Shown here piece after piece: positions 14,502 to 24,126 of a stretch of 64,000 bases of DNA; position 1 is the first letter of the stretch; each line of letters starts with the position of its first letter. The translations under genes were made by a program, and so were the position numbers. The notes below the pieces were generated by a model that was not told the origin of the DNA, searched no databases, and saw only the letters and a program-made list of their open reading frames with translations. The DNA comes from Palsa-1392 sp963819975 (GTDB lineage: Bacteria > Verrucomicrobiota > Verrucomicrobiia > Chthoniobacterales > UBA10450): NCBI GenBank assembly GCA_963819975.1, contig CAWFYE010000001.1:62001-126000 (forward strand). The letters are read 5' to 3'.

Positions 14502-15416
14502 ATGAAAGCGATCGAACGAATTGCGCCTGATGTTGGCTGGCAGCCGATCAGTTTCGTCAACGCCTATCTGGTTGGTCATCCGGGCGAAGCCTGGGCCCTG
14601 ATCGATTCGGGATTGCCGGGGCGCGCTGAGCAAATTTTCATGGCAGCGGAAGCGCGTTTCGGCGCGGGTTCGCGGCCGGAGGCGATTTACCTGACGCATG
14701 GCCATTTCGATCATGCGGGTTCGGCACGCCGATTGGCGGAGCGCTGGGAAGTGCCGATTTTTGCGCACCGGATGGAGCTGCCATATCTGACCGGTCGGTC
14801 CGATTACCCGCCGCCGGATCCGACGATCGGTGGCGCGATGGCGTTCCTCTCCCGCTTTACGCCCTATCGAACGCGCGACCTGGGCGAACGGGTGCGGGAA
14901 TTGCCTAACGATGCCTTGCCGGGTTTGGCCGGCTGGAGCTGGATCGCAACACCGGGCCATTCCCCCGGGCATGTCTCATTTTTCCGGGAGGCCGATCGCG
15001 TCCTGCTGGCGGGCGACGCATTCGCGACCATGAACATGGATTCCTGGATCGGGCTGGCGAGTGGGAAAAAGGAGCTGGCTGGAGCGGTCGCGCCTTTCAC
15101 GATGAATTGGGCGGCGACGCGGGAATCGATCAAAAAATTAGCCGACCTGCGGCCGCACGTGGTCGGTTGCGGGCACGGGATTCCGATGCAGGACAGCGGC
15201 CTGCCGGATCGTCTGAAACACTTTGCAGATCGCTTTCGGCTGCCGCGCCACGGGCGTTATGTCGGGGCCGCGGCGGAAGTGAGTGAAGCCGGCGTCGTAG
15301 CGCTGCCGCGCGCTCCGTTCGATCCGATCCCGCTCGCCACGGCCGGGGCCTTGCTCATCGCCGGGATCGCGCTCGGCACCGGCTACGTCGAAGAGCGGTT
15401 GCGCGAGAATAATTGA
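14502..15416 (+). CDS. metallo-beta-lactamase-fold hydrolase
   Basis: This 304-residue protein shows the MBL metal motif THGHFDHAG (about residues 66-74), ATPGHSPGHVSFF, LLAGDAF (Asp ligand) and GCGHG with the last His. Substrates of this superfamily range from glutathione thioesters to lactones and cannot be inferred. A hydrophobic segment near the C-terminus (IPLATAGALLIAGIALGTGY) suggests a membrane anchor, unusual for the family. Convergent with the FecR protein gene; TCGTTAGG lies exactly between the two stop codons. Confidence 0.88.
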   Translation: MKAIERIAPDVGWQPISFVNAYLVGHPGEAWALIDSGLPGRAEQIFMAAEARFGAGSRPEAIYLTHGHFDHAGSARRLAERWEVPIFAHRMELPYLTGRSDYPPPDPTIGGAMAFLSRFTPYRTRDLGERVRELPNDALPGLAGWSWIATPGHSPGHVSFFREADRVLLAGDAFATMNMDSWIGLASGKKELAGAVAPFTMNWAATRESIKKLADLRPHVVGCGHGIPMQDSGLPDRLKHFADRFRLPRHGRYVGAAAEVSEAGVVALPRAPFDPIPLATAGALLIAGIALGTGYVEERLRENN

Positions 15417-15420
15417 CTCG

Positions 15421-18400
15421 TTAGGGAAGGTGTTTCTCGGACACGGAAGAGGGCTTCCGAAGCCGAAATGCGTCCCGATCCGGCGGCAAGCGACCCCCTG
15501 GATTCAATCGAGCCGAGTTTCCGCTTGGATCTTTCGTCGCCGGCAGCGTGATTTTTCCGTCGGGGCCGGTCGGGGCACCATCGAGTAGCGCGAGCAACTC
15601 GCCCGTGTTGTTGACATTGATCACAGGGCCTCGCTTCCCGCCGCCCGCATTGCGATCGGACGCAACCTGGCTCCTGTCGCCGGTGGTCGAACTGCTGCTG
15701 GTCGACGGAATCTCGGGCGAGGACGAATCATCAAACGGCGGTGCGTCTGCGATCGGTTGCGGGTTGTTCGCTCCGGCGCCGCCAAACGTGCCGGTGGTCG
15801 AACCATTACCGCCAAATCCGGTGTAATTCGCCTTTGGCGTCTCGCCACCGATGAAGCCGGTATAGACATCGGCCGGAAGTTCACCGCCGATAGTGACGAC
15901 AACGCCGTCGAAAATGCTGACCGTATCAGCGGCAATGATCTTCGCGCTCAAACCCCCAAGCGTAACGTTCGAGATGAAGTCGATCCGGCCATTACTGGCC
16001 GGCGCGTAGAGCTTGAGGGTGGTATCGGCGGTCAGGGTTCCCGATCCAATGGTGAGCACGCCATTGGTGCCTAACGCGCCCACTTTGAGCACGTCGGCAT
16101 GCGCGAAAAGGCTATCAACCGAGCCGCCGAGATAGACTTCGCCGTTCGCGCCGGTGTGGCGAATATCGATCGTTCCGCGATCGGCCAGCACCGTTCCTTT
16201 CACGTCCGCCTCGCTGCTTGCGCCGGTCGCCAGAATCGTGATTTGGCCGCCGGGGCCCGGCGCCCCGGAATCGAGCAGGGCGAGCAATTGCCCACTATTG
16301 CCAACGTCGATTGCGAGGCCGGTCGCCCGGCTACTCGTTAGGCTAATGTTACCGCCGCTCGCGCTTTTGCGGATGGGAATCGATTCGTCATCGATGGAAG
16401 AGACTTGGATGGTGGAGTTGACAGTAATCGTGCCCGCCGTTGTGATATTGACCGTGCCGCCGTTACCGAGCGTGCCGGGAGTAAAGCTGGGAAAGGCGCC
16501 GCTCGTCGCGATGATGTCGCCGTCATCGAGCGTAACGTCGCCGGTCGCGGTGATGTTGACCGTGCCGCCGCTACCACCCGCGGTGGAATCGGTCGCGAAG
16601 TCGCCTCCGCTCGCCTCGATCGAAGCAATATCCCCGCTCGAGCCGATCGTTAGGCCGTCGCCTGTCAGGTTGAGAGTAACGAGTCCGCCGTTGCCGGGGT
16701 TGTTATTGCCGAGGGTTGGATCGGGAGGGTCGCCGTTGAACAAAAAGTCCGCGAGGGTCGGACCCGCGCCGCTGATCGACGCGGCACTGAGCGTGAAGGG
16801 ATCCGGGGTGTAGCCGATCCCGCCAGAAGAAGTGAGCGTGATGCTATGAACAGTGCCGACGTTGACCAGACTGATCGCGGCGCCCGCGACGAGCGAGTTT
16901 GTGAAAATGGAGTGCGCCGAGCCGGTCGCTTCACCGACGGTGATACCGCCCCCAGCGCTGATCGTGACTGCCCCGAGATCGAACGCCGTGATCGAACCGC
17001 CCGCGGTGACCGAGGTGTCGAAGTAGAAGGCGTCGACTGCGCCGGCGGCAAAGATGTCGCCACCGGCCGAGATGTTGCCGATCTCTCCGCCGGAGCTGAC
17101 GTTCATCGTGATGGCACCGACCGTCGCCGTGATGTCGCCGCCGGCAATCAATGAGCCGCCCGTAAGGATCATGCCATTCGTCGCGCTGATATTTCCACCG
17201 GCGGTGACATTACCGTCGACGAGAAGCTGATTACCGACGGTGATGTCACCGGTCGCGCCGACATTAACGTTGTCGAAAGCAACCGGGGTCTCCAGGTCGG
17301 TGATGCGAGCGATGAGTGAGCCACCGATGGCGAGCGAGGCGGCGTTGACGGTGACAGAGGTGCCGCCAGCGACGGAGCCTTCACCGAAGGTCAAATCGTT
17401 CAGGATGTCAAAAGTCGCGTTCCCGGCGGTGGTGAGTGCATCGCCGAGGGTGACATCGACGCTCGCATCACCGCCAATCGTGCCGCCGAGATTGTTGATC
17501 CGCACGAGAAGGGTGGAAGCGGAGAGCGACTGCGCGGCGATGCTGACGGTGGCGTCACCGTTGATCGTGCCACCCCCATAGCCGTTGCCATCGTCGAAGT
17601 TTACTATCCGGAAGGTGGCAGCGCCGGAGGTATCGATCGCGCCCGTTGCGCCAAAAGCGACGCTCGCATTGCCACCGATCGTGCCGCCGCCGGCATTTGA
17701 GATCTGGCTGAAAAGTGAGCCGCCCGTGATATTGCTGGCGGTGACGGCGATGGAGGCATCGGACCCGATCAGAGACGTGCTCTCGCCCATGGAAGTGACG
17801 TCGATAATTTGCCAGAGCCCGTCAGTCTCGATGCTGATGTCGCCGACGACACCAAAGACAAGCGTCGCATTACCGCCAATTTGGCCGCCATCGAGATTGG
17901 TGATGAGAGCGGTAAGGAAATCGCCGCTGGAAACGTTGCCGCCCGCGTTGAGAGAAAGCAGGACATCATTATCGATCACTCCGCCGCTGGTGGCGCCGAA
18001 CTCTGAGAGGCCGCCGTTCTGAACCGAGAAATCGATTCCACCCGCTGCGGTCAGGTCCGACGAGATGCCGATAATAGCGCTGGCCTGGGTGAGGCTACTT
18101 AGCCCGAGGTCGTCGGCGCTGATACCAATCCCTTCGTTCAAAAGTCCGAGGATGTTGGCGCTTCCAGCAGTTAGGCTGATATCGCCAGCGGCGGCAACGC
18201 CTCCACCGCCGCCATCATCTCGATTCGAGAGGACGAGACTGACATCGCCCGCACTGTCGAGGGCGCCGGAAAGACTGAGGACGACTGTCCCGCCGCCGTC
18301 AATTATTCCGCCACTCCGATTGTTGAGCAGGAGATTGACCGAACTCGCGCCCAGACTATCCGCAACGACACTGATCGTGGCATCGCCGCCAATGTGGCCG

Positions 18401-20115
18401 CCATCATTGTTGGCAATCGTTAGGCTGAGACCCGTCTCGCCGTTCGCTTCGATGTTTGCCCCGCTCGTCAAGGTGACTTCGGAGCTGCCAGTAAGATCGC
18501 CCGAGTCGGAAGTATCGAGCGTCACGCTGAGACCGTCGGCGGCGAAGATATCGCCCAAGGCGTTGAATGACACATTCAAGAGGTCGCCCGCGCCAGCCTG
18601 GCTCTCGGTCACGCTAAGCGTGTTGTCCATTTGGATGTTGCCCTGGGAGAGAAGAACGAAATTAGTCGAACCGGAGATGGTGGAATCGAAAGTGAGCGTC
18701 GAATCTGTCCCGCGCGCGTAGACATAAAGCGTCGGGATGTTCTCGAAAGCGAGATCAGCGCTGAGCGTGATCGATCCATCCTGGGAGGCGAGGAGCAGAG
18801 AATCGAGCCCGCTGAAATTGAGTGTGCCACCCGGTGTTCCCGAAATAATGTCGCCGACGCTGATGAGTGCGAGTCTGGTCGGGCCCCCCTCACCGATCAC
18901 GATGGCCGGGTCACCCGTTAGGCTAAATGAATCGAACTTGAAAACCGCCATCGGCAGGTTGGCCGGATCGCTGAAATATTGGTCGAAGCCACCGAAGCTG
19001 TCGAAGCCCGTGGCGCCGAAGAGGTAGTTCGATGGATTCCCATCCTCAGTAGGGCCTCGATATATCTTGCCGAAGTCGGTCGTGCCATTGGTTGTAACCG
19101 TGGGATCGGTCACAATCGTCGTGTCGCTTCCGATCTCGTAGGGAGTGGCGGAGGCGATGACCGACAGGGCCCCGAATTTACCGGGAGTCGGCGTGGCGGT
19201 TGGCGTGGGGGTCATGGTCGCCGTCGGAGTAGGCGTGATGGTTGGAGTCACCGTCGGTGTCGGGGTCGCCGTCGGGGTGGGCGTTTCGCTGGGTCGCCGG
19301 AGATCGTTGTCGTTGGCCTGGTCCAGTATGTCGCTGTAGGTGGGATCGAGTAACGAAACCGCCGTGCCGCCGCCGTAGATGACAAGGTTGGTTTCGATCA
19401 ATTCGCCATCCGTCATTTGAGCGAGTTGAGCGCGGCTGGCCCGCGCGATCAGATCCTCGCTCGGGAGCGGCCCAAAGCCGATGATCAAGAGCGAGGTCTT
19501 CATGAGGCGATCGAGATCCACGTCAACCGGCTCGGGCAGCCCCTCGCCGTTGGGGTTAACGATCAACATTTGCCCGGCATGCAGGAGGACTGATTCGCCC
19601 GCGCGATTATTGCGAAAAATTCGCGCGACCCCTTCCAGCATGACGAATTTGCACCAGGCCTCGGGGTGGTACTCGAGCAGCATCGTCGTGCCGGTAATGG
19701 CCGCGGTAATCGCAGACGTGTTAATCTGCGCACCGCCGGCATCCTTCGGAACCCGCAGCAGCATCGCGCCGCCGCCGAGCTCGAGGTTGCGAGTGCCCTG
19801 GTCGAAACTGAAAATCGTGTTCGCTCCCAGCCGGGCCAGGGTCTGGTCGGTGAAAATCAGTTCGGCGCGCGATTCCAAACCGGTTCGTACCGCGGAGCCT
19901 TCACGGACCTCGTCGCTGACTGCGGCCGGCCGGGGCGCGGCGGCTTTGGGGAGGAGTCTTACGTCTTTGATGACCTGGGTGATGCGGGCTTCCTCCAGCT
20001 TCGCCGCATCCGCACGCCAGGGCGAAGAGCAGACGAGGAGCACGATGAAAGGGAGAACCTTGAGAGCGAACGGAAACCTGTTTTGAAATCGATCGGACTG
20101 GCGGTTCGTTTTCAT
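15421..20115 (-). CDS. giant secreted FecR-domain protein with beta-rich repeats
   Basis: This 1,564-residue protein has a signal peptide (KVLPFIVLLVCSSPWRADAA). Residues about 45-200 are a FecR-type domain (VREGSAVRTGLESRAELIFT...TSAITAAITGTTMLLEY). A Pro-Thr linker (about 275-313, PTPTATPTPT) follows, and then over 1,100 residues of Gly/Ser/Thr-rich beta repeats (GGTIGGNASVAFGATGAID, GGSLIAGGDITATVGAI), as in filamentous-haemagglutinin-like beta-helices. GNSGQLLALLDSGAPGPGGQ recurs near the end as NNTGELLALLDGAPTGPDGK. No autotransporter barrel or anchoring signal is seen at the C-terminus. The ATG at 20115 is chosen over 20193 for the signal peptide; GGGGA lies upstream. Probably an adhesin or surface fibre; the FecR part may sense iron or polysaccharide or bind the wall. 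Confidence 0.85.
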   Translation of the reverse strand: MKTNRQSDRFQNRFPFALKVLPFIVLLVCSSPWRADAAKLEEARITQVIKDVRLLPKAAAPRPAAVSDEVREGSAVRTGLESRAELIFTDQTLARLGANTIFSFDQGTRNLELGGGAMLLRVPKDAGGAQINTSAITAAITGTTMLLEYHPEAWCKFVMLEGVARIFRNNRAGESVLLHAGQMLIVNPNGEGLPEPVDVDLDRLMKTSLLIIGFGPLPSEDLIARASRAQLAQMTDGELIETNLVIYGGGTAVSLLDPTYSDILDQANDNDLRRPSETPTPTATPTPTVTPTITPTPTATMTPTPTATPTPGKFGALSVIASATPYEIGSDTTIVTDPTVTTNGTTDFGKIYRGPTEDGNPSNYLFGATGFDSFGGFDQYFSDPANLPMAVFKFDSFSLTGDPAIVIGEGGPTRLALISVGDIISGTPGGTLNFSGLDSLLLASQDGSITLSADLAFENIPTLYVYARGTDSTLTFDSTISGSTNFVLLSQGNIQMDNTLSVTESQAGAGDLLNVSFNALGDIFAADGLSVTLDTSDSGDLTGSSEVTLTSGANIEANGETGLSLTIANNDGGHIGGDATISVVADSLGASSVNLLLNNRSGGIIDGGGTVVLSLSGALDSAGDVSLVLSNRDDGGGGGVAAAGDISLTAGSANILGLLNEGIGISADDLGLSSLTQASAIIGISSDLTAAGGIDFSVQNGGLSEFGATSGGVIDNDVLLSLNAGGNVSSGDFLTALITNLDGGQIGGNATLVFGVVGDISIETDGLWQIIDVTSMGESTSLIGSDASIAVTASNITGGSLFSQISNAGGGTIGGNASVAFGATGAIDTSGAATFRIVNFDDGNGYGGGTINGDATVSIAAQSLSASTLLVRINNLGGTIGGDASVDVTLGDALTTAGNATFDILNDLTFGEGSVAGGTSVTVNAASLAIGGSLIARITDLETPVAFDNVNVGATGDITVGNQLLVDGNVTAGGNISATNGMILTGGSLIAGGDITATVGAITMNVSSGGEIGNISAGGDIFAAGAVDAFYFDTSVTAGGSITAFDLGAVTISAGGGITVGEATGSAHSIFTNSLVAGAAISLVNVGTVHSITLTSSGGIGYTPDPFTLSAASISGAGPTLADFLFNGDPPDPTLGNNNPGNGGLVTLNLTGDGLTIGSSGDIASIEASGGDFATDSTAGGSGGTVNITATGDVTLDDGDIIATSGAFPSFTPGTLGNGGTVNITTAGTITVNSTIQVSSIDDESIPIRKSASGGNISLTSSRATGLAIDVGNSGQLLALLDSGAPGPGGQITILATGASSEADVKGTVLADRGTIDIRHTGANGEVYLGGSVDSLFAHADVLKVGALGTNGVLTIGSGTLTADTTLKLYAPASNGRIDFISNVTLGGLSAKIIAADTVSIFDGVVVTIGGELPADVYTGFIGGETPKANYTGFGGNGSTTGTFGGAGANNPQPIADAPPFDDSSSPEIPSTSSSSTTGDRSQVASDRNAGGGKRGPVINVNNTGELLALLDGAPTGPDGKITLPATKDPSGNSARLNPGGRLPPDRDAFRLRKPSSVSEKHLP

Positions 20116-20226
20116 GTCCCGGTTTAACTCCCCCTGGGGAAAGTGGTCAAGCTTACTCGGGCAAGAGGACACTCGTTCCAGTATTGGGGACATCCGGACA
20201 GGCTCCGAACTTCGTAGCTTGGCGAG

Positions 20227-21033
20227 ATGTTTCCATTACCAGACAAATTTTTTCCGGCGGATGCCGAGGCCTTGCGCGCCGCGCTCGAGGAAAGCCTGCG
20301 CCGATTCGTTAGGCCAGCCGGCCCGATGGTAACGGTGGAGGACGGTGGCTATCCGATGCTGGCCGCGATCCGCGTCTCACTTGACGACGCGAATGCGGGA
20401 GATCGTCCGCCGCCGCGACCGCTCCCGCCGGAGGGCCCGGTTGAGCCGGGGTTGCGGGTCGAAAATTTCGAAATCAGCGGCCGGCCTCTCATCGTGCAGC
20501 GGGCAAGAGTGGAACTCATTTGCAGAGCGCGCGACGTTCGACTCAGCCGAGGACGCGACCGGGATGGAAACGTGCTCCTTCTCTTCCAGGACGCGGTGGA
20601 TGGAAAGATCGAGGTGGCGCTCGCCTTGGCTGATCTCGAGGCGCTCGTCCTCGCCGGGGCAAAAGTGGAAGCGGCCAAGCAGGGCGTGACGGTGGAGGAT
20701 GTTCGGATCGAGTTGCGGGCCCGTTCCGAGCGCGCGCTTGACGTGATCGCGCACGTTCGGGCGAGGAAACTCTTCCTCACGGCCGCGGTCCGGATCAGCG
20801 GAAGCGTGGCGATCGACGAACAACTGACGGCGCATCTCTCCGGTCTGGAGTGCGCCGGCGAGGGAACCCTCGGGACGCTGGCCTGCGGGTTCATTGCGCC
20901 GCATCTCGCGCGCTTCAACGAGCGCGAGTTCTCCCTCCTGGCGCTGCCGCTGGGAGAAGTGAAGCTGCGCGACATCCGGATCGCGGCCGGACGCGAGCTG
21001 CGAGTGACGGCGCAATTTGGGCATCTTGCCTAA
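20227..21033 (+). CDS. conserved hypothetical protein
   Basis: This 268-residue soluble protein has no signal peptide. It opens MFPLPDKFFPADAEALRAAL and contains a long beta-rich second half (VALALADLEALVLAGAKVEA; VAIDEQLTAHLSGLECAGEG; VKLRDIRIAAGRELRVTAQF). The repeated strand pattern suggests two similar beta domains, but I recognise no family. It is divergent from the FecR gene (112 nt between starts). The stop codon is formed inside a CCTAACG copy at 21029-21035. Confidence 0.75.
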   Translation: MFPLPDKFFPADAEALRAALEESLRRFVRPAGPMVTVEDGGYPMLAAIRVSLDDANAGDRPPPRPLPPEGPVEPGLRVENFEISGRPLIVQRARVELICRARDVRLSRGRDRDGNVLLLFQDAVDGKIEVALALADLEALVLAGAKVEAAKQGVTVEDVRIELRARSERALDVIAHVRARKLFLTAAVRISGSVAIDEQLTAHLSGLECAGEGTLGTLACGFIAPHLARFNEREFSLLALPLGEVKLRDIRIAAGRELRVTAQFGHLA

Positions 21034-21050
21034 CGGCGGGGAAATTACCG

Positions 21051-21126
21051 CCGGGGACGCAGAGAGCGCAGAGAAGAAGGACTTTTTGGAGTTTACAAAA
21101 CTCTGCGTCCTCTGCGATCTCTCCGG
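21051..21126. repeat. REP-like imperfect palindrome
   Basis: GGGGACGCAGAGAGCGCAGA on the left pairs with CTCTGCGTCCTCTGCGATCT on the right across a 27-nt AT-rich loop. Short repeats with the words CTCTGCGTCCTCTGCG are widespread in intergenic regions of several bacterial phyla. It lies just upstream of the glycosyltransferase gene and argues for that gene starting at 21154. Confidence 0.7.
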
Positions 21127-21153
21127 TTGGTTTTCACTAACCAAAAAAAACTA

Positions 21154-22668
21154 ATGGATTCGAGCATCCCATCGCCCTCTCCGCCGCCCCGCGCTCTGGG
21201 CCTGCTTCTGATCCTCGCAGCCGCGCGCTTGATCGTGCATTGCGCGACTAACTGGCAGTATGGATTTCATCGGGACGAGCTAGGGCTGCTCGATGACGCG
21301 CGTTATCTCGACTGGGGTTATGTCTCCTACCCGCCGTTCACGGCCTTCCTCGGACGGATCGCGCTCATCCTCTTCGGGCCCTCGCTCGTTGGAGTGCGCG
21401 TATTTGCCGCGCTCGCGCAAAGCGTTGCGATGGTTTTGACCGGGTTGATGGCGCGCGAGTTGGGCGGACGGCGCTGGGCACAGGTGGTCGCGGCTTTGGC
21501 CGCGGCGGTGGCGCCGATGTCGGTCTGCATGGGAACGATGCTGCAATATATCGCGCTCGATTATCTCTGGTGGGTGCTGGCGGCTTATGGCGTGATCCGG
21601 CTCCTGCGGACGGAGAATCCGCGCTACTGGCTGATGATCGGCGCGGCCCTCGGTCTCGGGATGATGACGAAATACACGATGATCTTTTTCATCGCTGGAA
21701 TTGTCGCCGGGGTCCTCTTCACACCGGCCCGCCGTTATTTGAAGAGCCCGTGGCTCTGGGCGGGCGCGACACTCTCGATCGTGATCTTCCTGCCGAATCT
21801 AATCTGGCAGATGCGGCACGATTTTATCTCGCTCACCTTTTTGCAGCACATTCACGAACGCGATGTCGAGATCGGGCGAACCGGCGGCTTTTTCGTACAG
21901 CAACTCTTTGCGAGCGCGAATCTTTTCACCCTGCCCCTCTGGCTGGCCGGGCTCTGGTTTTTCGTGGTGAGAGTGCGCTATCGCACGCTCGGGTGGATGT
22001 TTTTCGTGCCACTCATTCTGTTTTTCCTGGCCAAGGGACGCTTCTATTACATGGCGCCGGCTTACCCGATGCTCTTCGCGGCGGGCGCGGTGGTCTGGGA
22101 AATTTGGCTGGAGCGGCGAAGCAAGATTGCGGCGCGAATCGGCCGCGGCGCGACCTGGGCGGCTCTTGGAGCGGGCGCAGCCTTCAGTGCGGTCACGATG
22201 ATGCCAATCGCGCCGATTAATTCCGGTGTTTGGCGTCGAACGAGCAAAATTCACGATAATTTCACCGAGCAAATCGGCTGGCCAGAACTTGCGAAAACCG
22301 TCGCCGATATCTACTTCCGCCTGCCCGAGGAGGAGAGGCCGAGCACCGCCATCCTGGCCGGGAATTACGGCGAGGCCGGCGCGATCAATCTTTACGGCCA
22401 ACCGCGCGGCTTGCCGGAGGTGATCAGCGGGATCAACACCTACTGGTGGCGCGGCTATGGATCGCAGCCGCCCGAGGTTGTCATTCTGGTTGGATTCCCG
22501 CGCGAGGCAGCGGAGCGCTTCGCCGATGAGGTTGAACTGGCGGGCCACGTCACCAATCCTTACGGAGTCCGAAACGAGGAAACGAAAGATCATCCCGATA
22601 TTTTCGTCTGTCGCGGCTTCAAAAAATCGTGGTCGGAGTTTTGGAAACATTTCCAGCGCTTCGGCTAA
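21154..22668 (+). CDS. ArnT/PMT-like GT-C glycosyltransferase
   Basis: This 504-residue integral membrane protein of the PMT_2 (GT39/GT83) group has about 10-12 hydrophobic segments. The periplasmic active-site loop is HRDELGLLDDARYLDWGYVS (the conserved acidic pair after TM1), with YPPFTAFLGRIALILFG following. These enzymes move a sugar from polyprenyl phosphate to lipid A, proteins or polymers on the periplasmic face. The acceptor is unknown. The long frame begins at 21127 inside the REP-like palindrome; ATG 21154 is preferred. Confidence 0.85.
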   Translation: MDSSIPSPSPPPRALGLLLILAAARLIVHCATNWQYGFHRDELGLLDDARYLDWGYVSYPPFTAFLGRIALILFGPSLVGVRVFAALAQSVAMVLTGLMARELGGRRWAQVVAALAAAVAPMSVCMGTMLQYIALDYLWWVLAAYGVIRLLRTENPRYWLMIGAALGLGMMTKYTMIFFIAGIVAGVLFTPARRYLKSPWLWAGATLSIVIFLPNLIWQMRHDFISLTFLQHIHERDVEIGRTGGFFVQQLFASANLFTLPLWLAGLWFFVVRVRYRTLGWMFFVPLILFFLAKGRFYYMAPAYPMLFAAGAVVWEIWLERRSKIAARIGRGATWAALGAGAAFSAVTMMPIAPINSGVWRRTSKIHDNFTEQIGWPELAKTVADIYFRLPEEERPSTAILAGNYGEAGAINLYGQPRGLPEVISGINTYWWRGYGSQPPEVVILVGFPREAAERFADEVELAGHVTNPYGVRNEETKDHPDIFVCRGFKKSWSEFWKHFQRFG

Positions 22669-22757
22669 GCCCGGAAAAATAATGCGACCGCGCCCGAGCA
22701 AGGTAAGTGTGATGGACAATTACTCCGCCACGAGGAGGAAGTAATTCGCCTAACGAA

Positions 22758-23582
22758 ATGCTGATCAAAATTGGATTTGAGATTGAGTTTGAGCTTCGTG
22801 GCCCGACCCCGATGGTGCTGATGCTCTTCGTGCATCCTTCGCGCCAGGGCGATCTGCGCGAACCGGAAGAGTTGCAGGTCGAACCCGCGGTTCCGGTTTC
22901 CTATTACACCGATCTCTTCGGCAACCGTTGCGCGCGTCTCCTGGCGCCGCCCGGTCCGATTCGTCTCGCGCTCCAAACGTTGATCGAAGACAGCGGCGAA
23001 CTCGATCCCCAGTCGCCAGATGTGGTCCAGCACAAGATCGAGGATCTGCCGGACGAAACGCTCACTTTCCTCATGCCGAGCCGTTATTGCGAAGTGGACA
23101 AACTCTCCGACATCGCGTGGAAACTTTTCGACCAAACGCCGCCGGGATGGGCGCGTGTCCAGGCCATCTGCACCTGGGTGCACGATCACATCACCTTTGG
23201 TTATCACTTCGCCAATCCTTCGAAGTCGGCTTTTGATGTTTACACGAGTGGAGAGGGCGTTTGCCGCGATTTCAGCCATCTCGCACTCACTTTTTGCCGC
23301 TGCATGAACATCCCGGCGCGTTATGTCACCGGCTACATGGGCGACATCGGCGTCCCGGTCGTCTTGCCGATGGATTTCAGCGGCTGGTTCGAAGTTTATC
23401 TGGGTGATCGCTGGCACACTTTTGACGCCCGCCACAACATCCCGCGGATCGGGCGGATCGTGATGGCGGTCGGACGCGACGCGGCAGACGTCGCTCTTAC
23501 GACCAACTTCGGGAGCGCGACCTTGAGGAAGTTTTTCGTGATCAGCGACGAAGTGCCGGAAGAGAAGGCTGCGATTTTGTAG
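22758..23582 (+). CDS. transglutaminase-like cysteine peptidase
   Basis: This 274-residue protein has an N-terminal beta domain and a transglutaminase core: the nucleophile in GEGVCRDFSHLALTFCR (first Cys), His in RWHTFDARHN (WHTFDA) and an Asp in the same segment, the classical Cys-His-Asp triad of the bacterial transglutaminase-like superfamily. Such proteins usually hydrolyse or cross-link peptide bonds in the cytoplasm. A GCCTAACGA copy ends 1 nt before the ATG, overlapping the ribosome-binding region, and no strong Shine-Dalgarno is visible. Confidence 0.9.
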   Translation: MLIKIGFEIEFELRGPTPMVLMLFVHPSRQGDLREPEELQVEPAVPVSYYTDLFGNRCARLLAPPGPIRLALQTLIEDSGELDPQSPDVVQHKIEDLPDETLTFLMPSRYCEVDKLSDIAWKLFDQTPPGWARVQAICTWVHDHITFGYHFANPSKSAFDVYTSGEGVCRDFSHLALTFCRCMNIPARYVTGYMGDIGVPVVLPMDFSGWFEVYLGDRWHTFDARHNIPRIGRIVMAVGRDAADVALTTNFGSATLRKFFVISDEVPEEKAAIL

Positions 23583-24126
23583 AACGATCGCTTCGGTTGC
23601 CCCGATTCTCTCAACCCGTGCAAGCTCTACAACTACCGCCTGCTCAGACGGCGAAACAGATACCGGTCGGCGGCCGGCCCCAGCCTTACCCACATTTTAC
23701 TGCTGAGTGTGGGTTCCTCGACTCAAGATTCAAGAGCTACGGCTATGAACATGCCGAGCATTTCTCCCGGCTGGTGCGGGCGGGATTTGGTGGCGAGATG
23801 GGGACGGCGAAACGAGGCAAATTGGATCCACACTTTTATCTCCTCGCGTCGGATCTGACAATGTTGCCCTGCAAGAGTTATCTAAACGAAGAATCGCTCG
23901 CCTCCAACTGGCACGCCTGGAAAAGGATGCAGCGCGATCCCTTGTAACCGGCATCCTTGGAGGACGAAGGAGGAGTTTCGTCAATTTCGCGCAGAAATTT
24001 ACGCTGCTACCCGAGGTGCACAACTTTCACAGAAGCGGAGGCTCATTCTGGCTGCCAAATGGATCCGCTGGCGCTGGGTTTCTTGCCTCCCAATGACGCT
24101 TCCACGTAAGGACTACCGCTCTTCTC
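23583..24126. other. 544-bp gap without a convincing gene
   Basis: One 116-codon + frame (23597-23947) and two overlapping + frames each look protein-like for a while (one reads FAQKFTLLPEVHNFHRSGGS near 23985), which may mean a decayed, frameshifted gene. No signal, start site or motif supports any single frame, and I see no RNA gene. Confidence 0.4.

Noticed and set aside
19150..19300. DNA microsatellite or CRISPR-like array
   Set aside because: It encodes the Pro-Thr linker of the FecR protein; the repetition is at the amino-acid level.
16154..20127. Several plus-strand ORFs opposite the FecR protein
   Set aside because: Pro/Ser/Val-rich shadows of the Gly/Thr-rich repeats on the minus strand.
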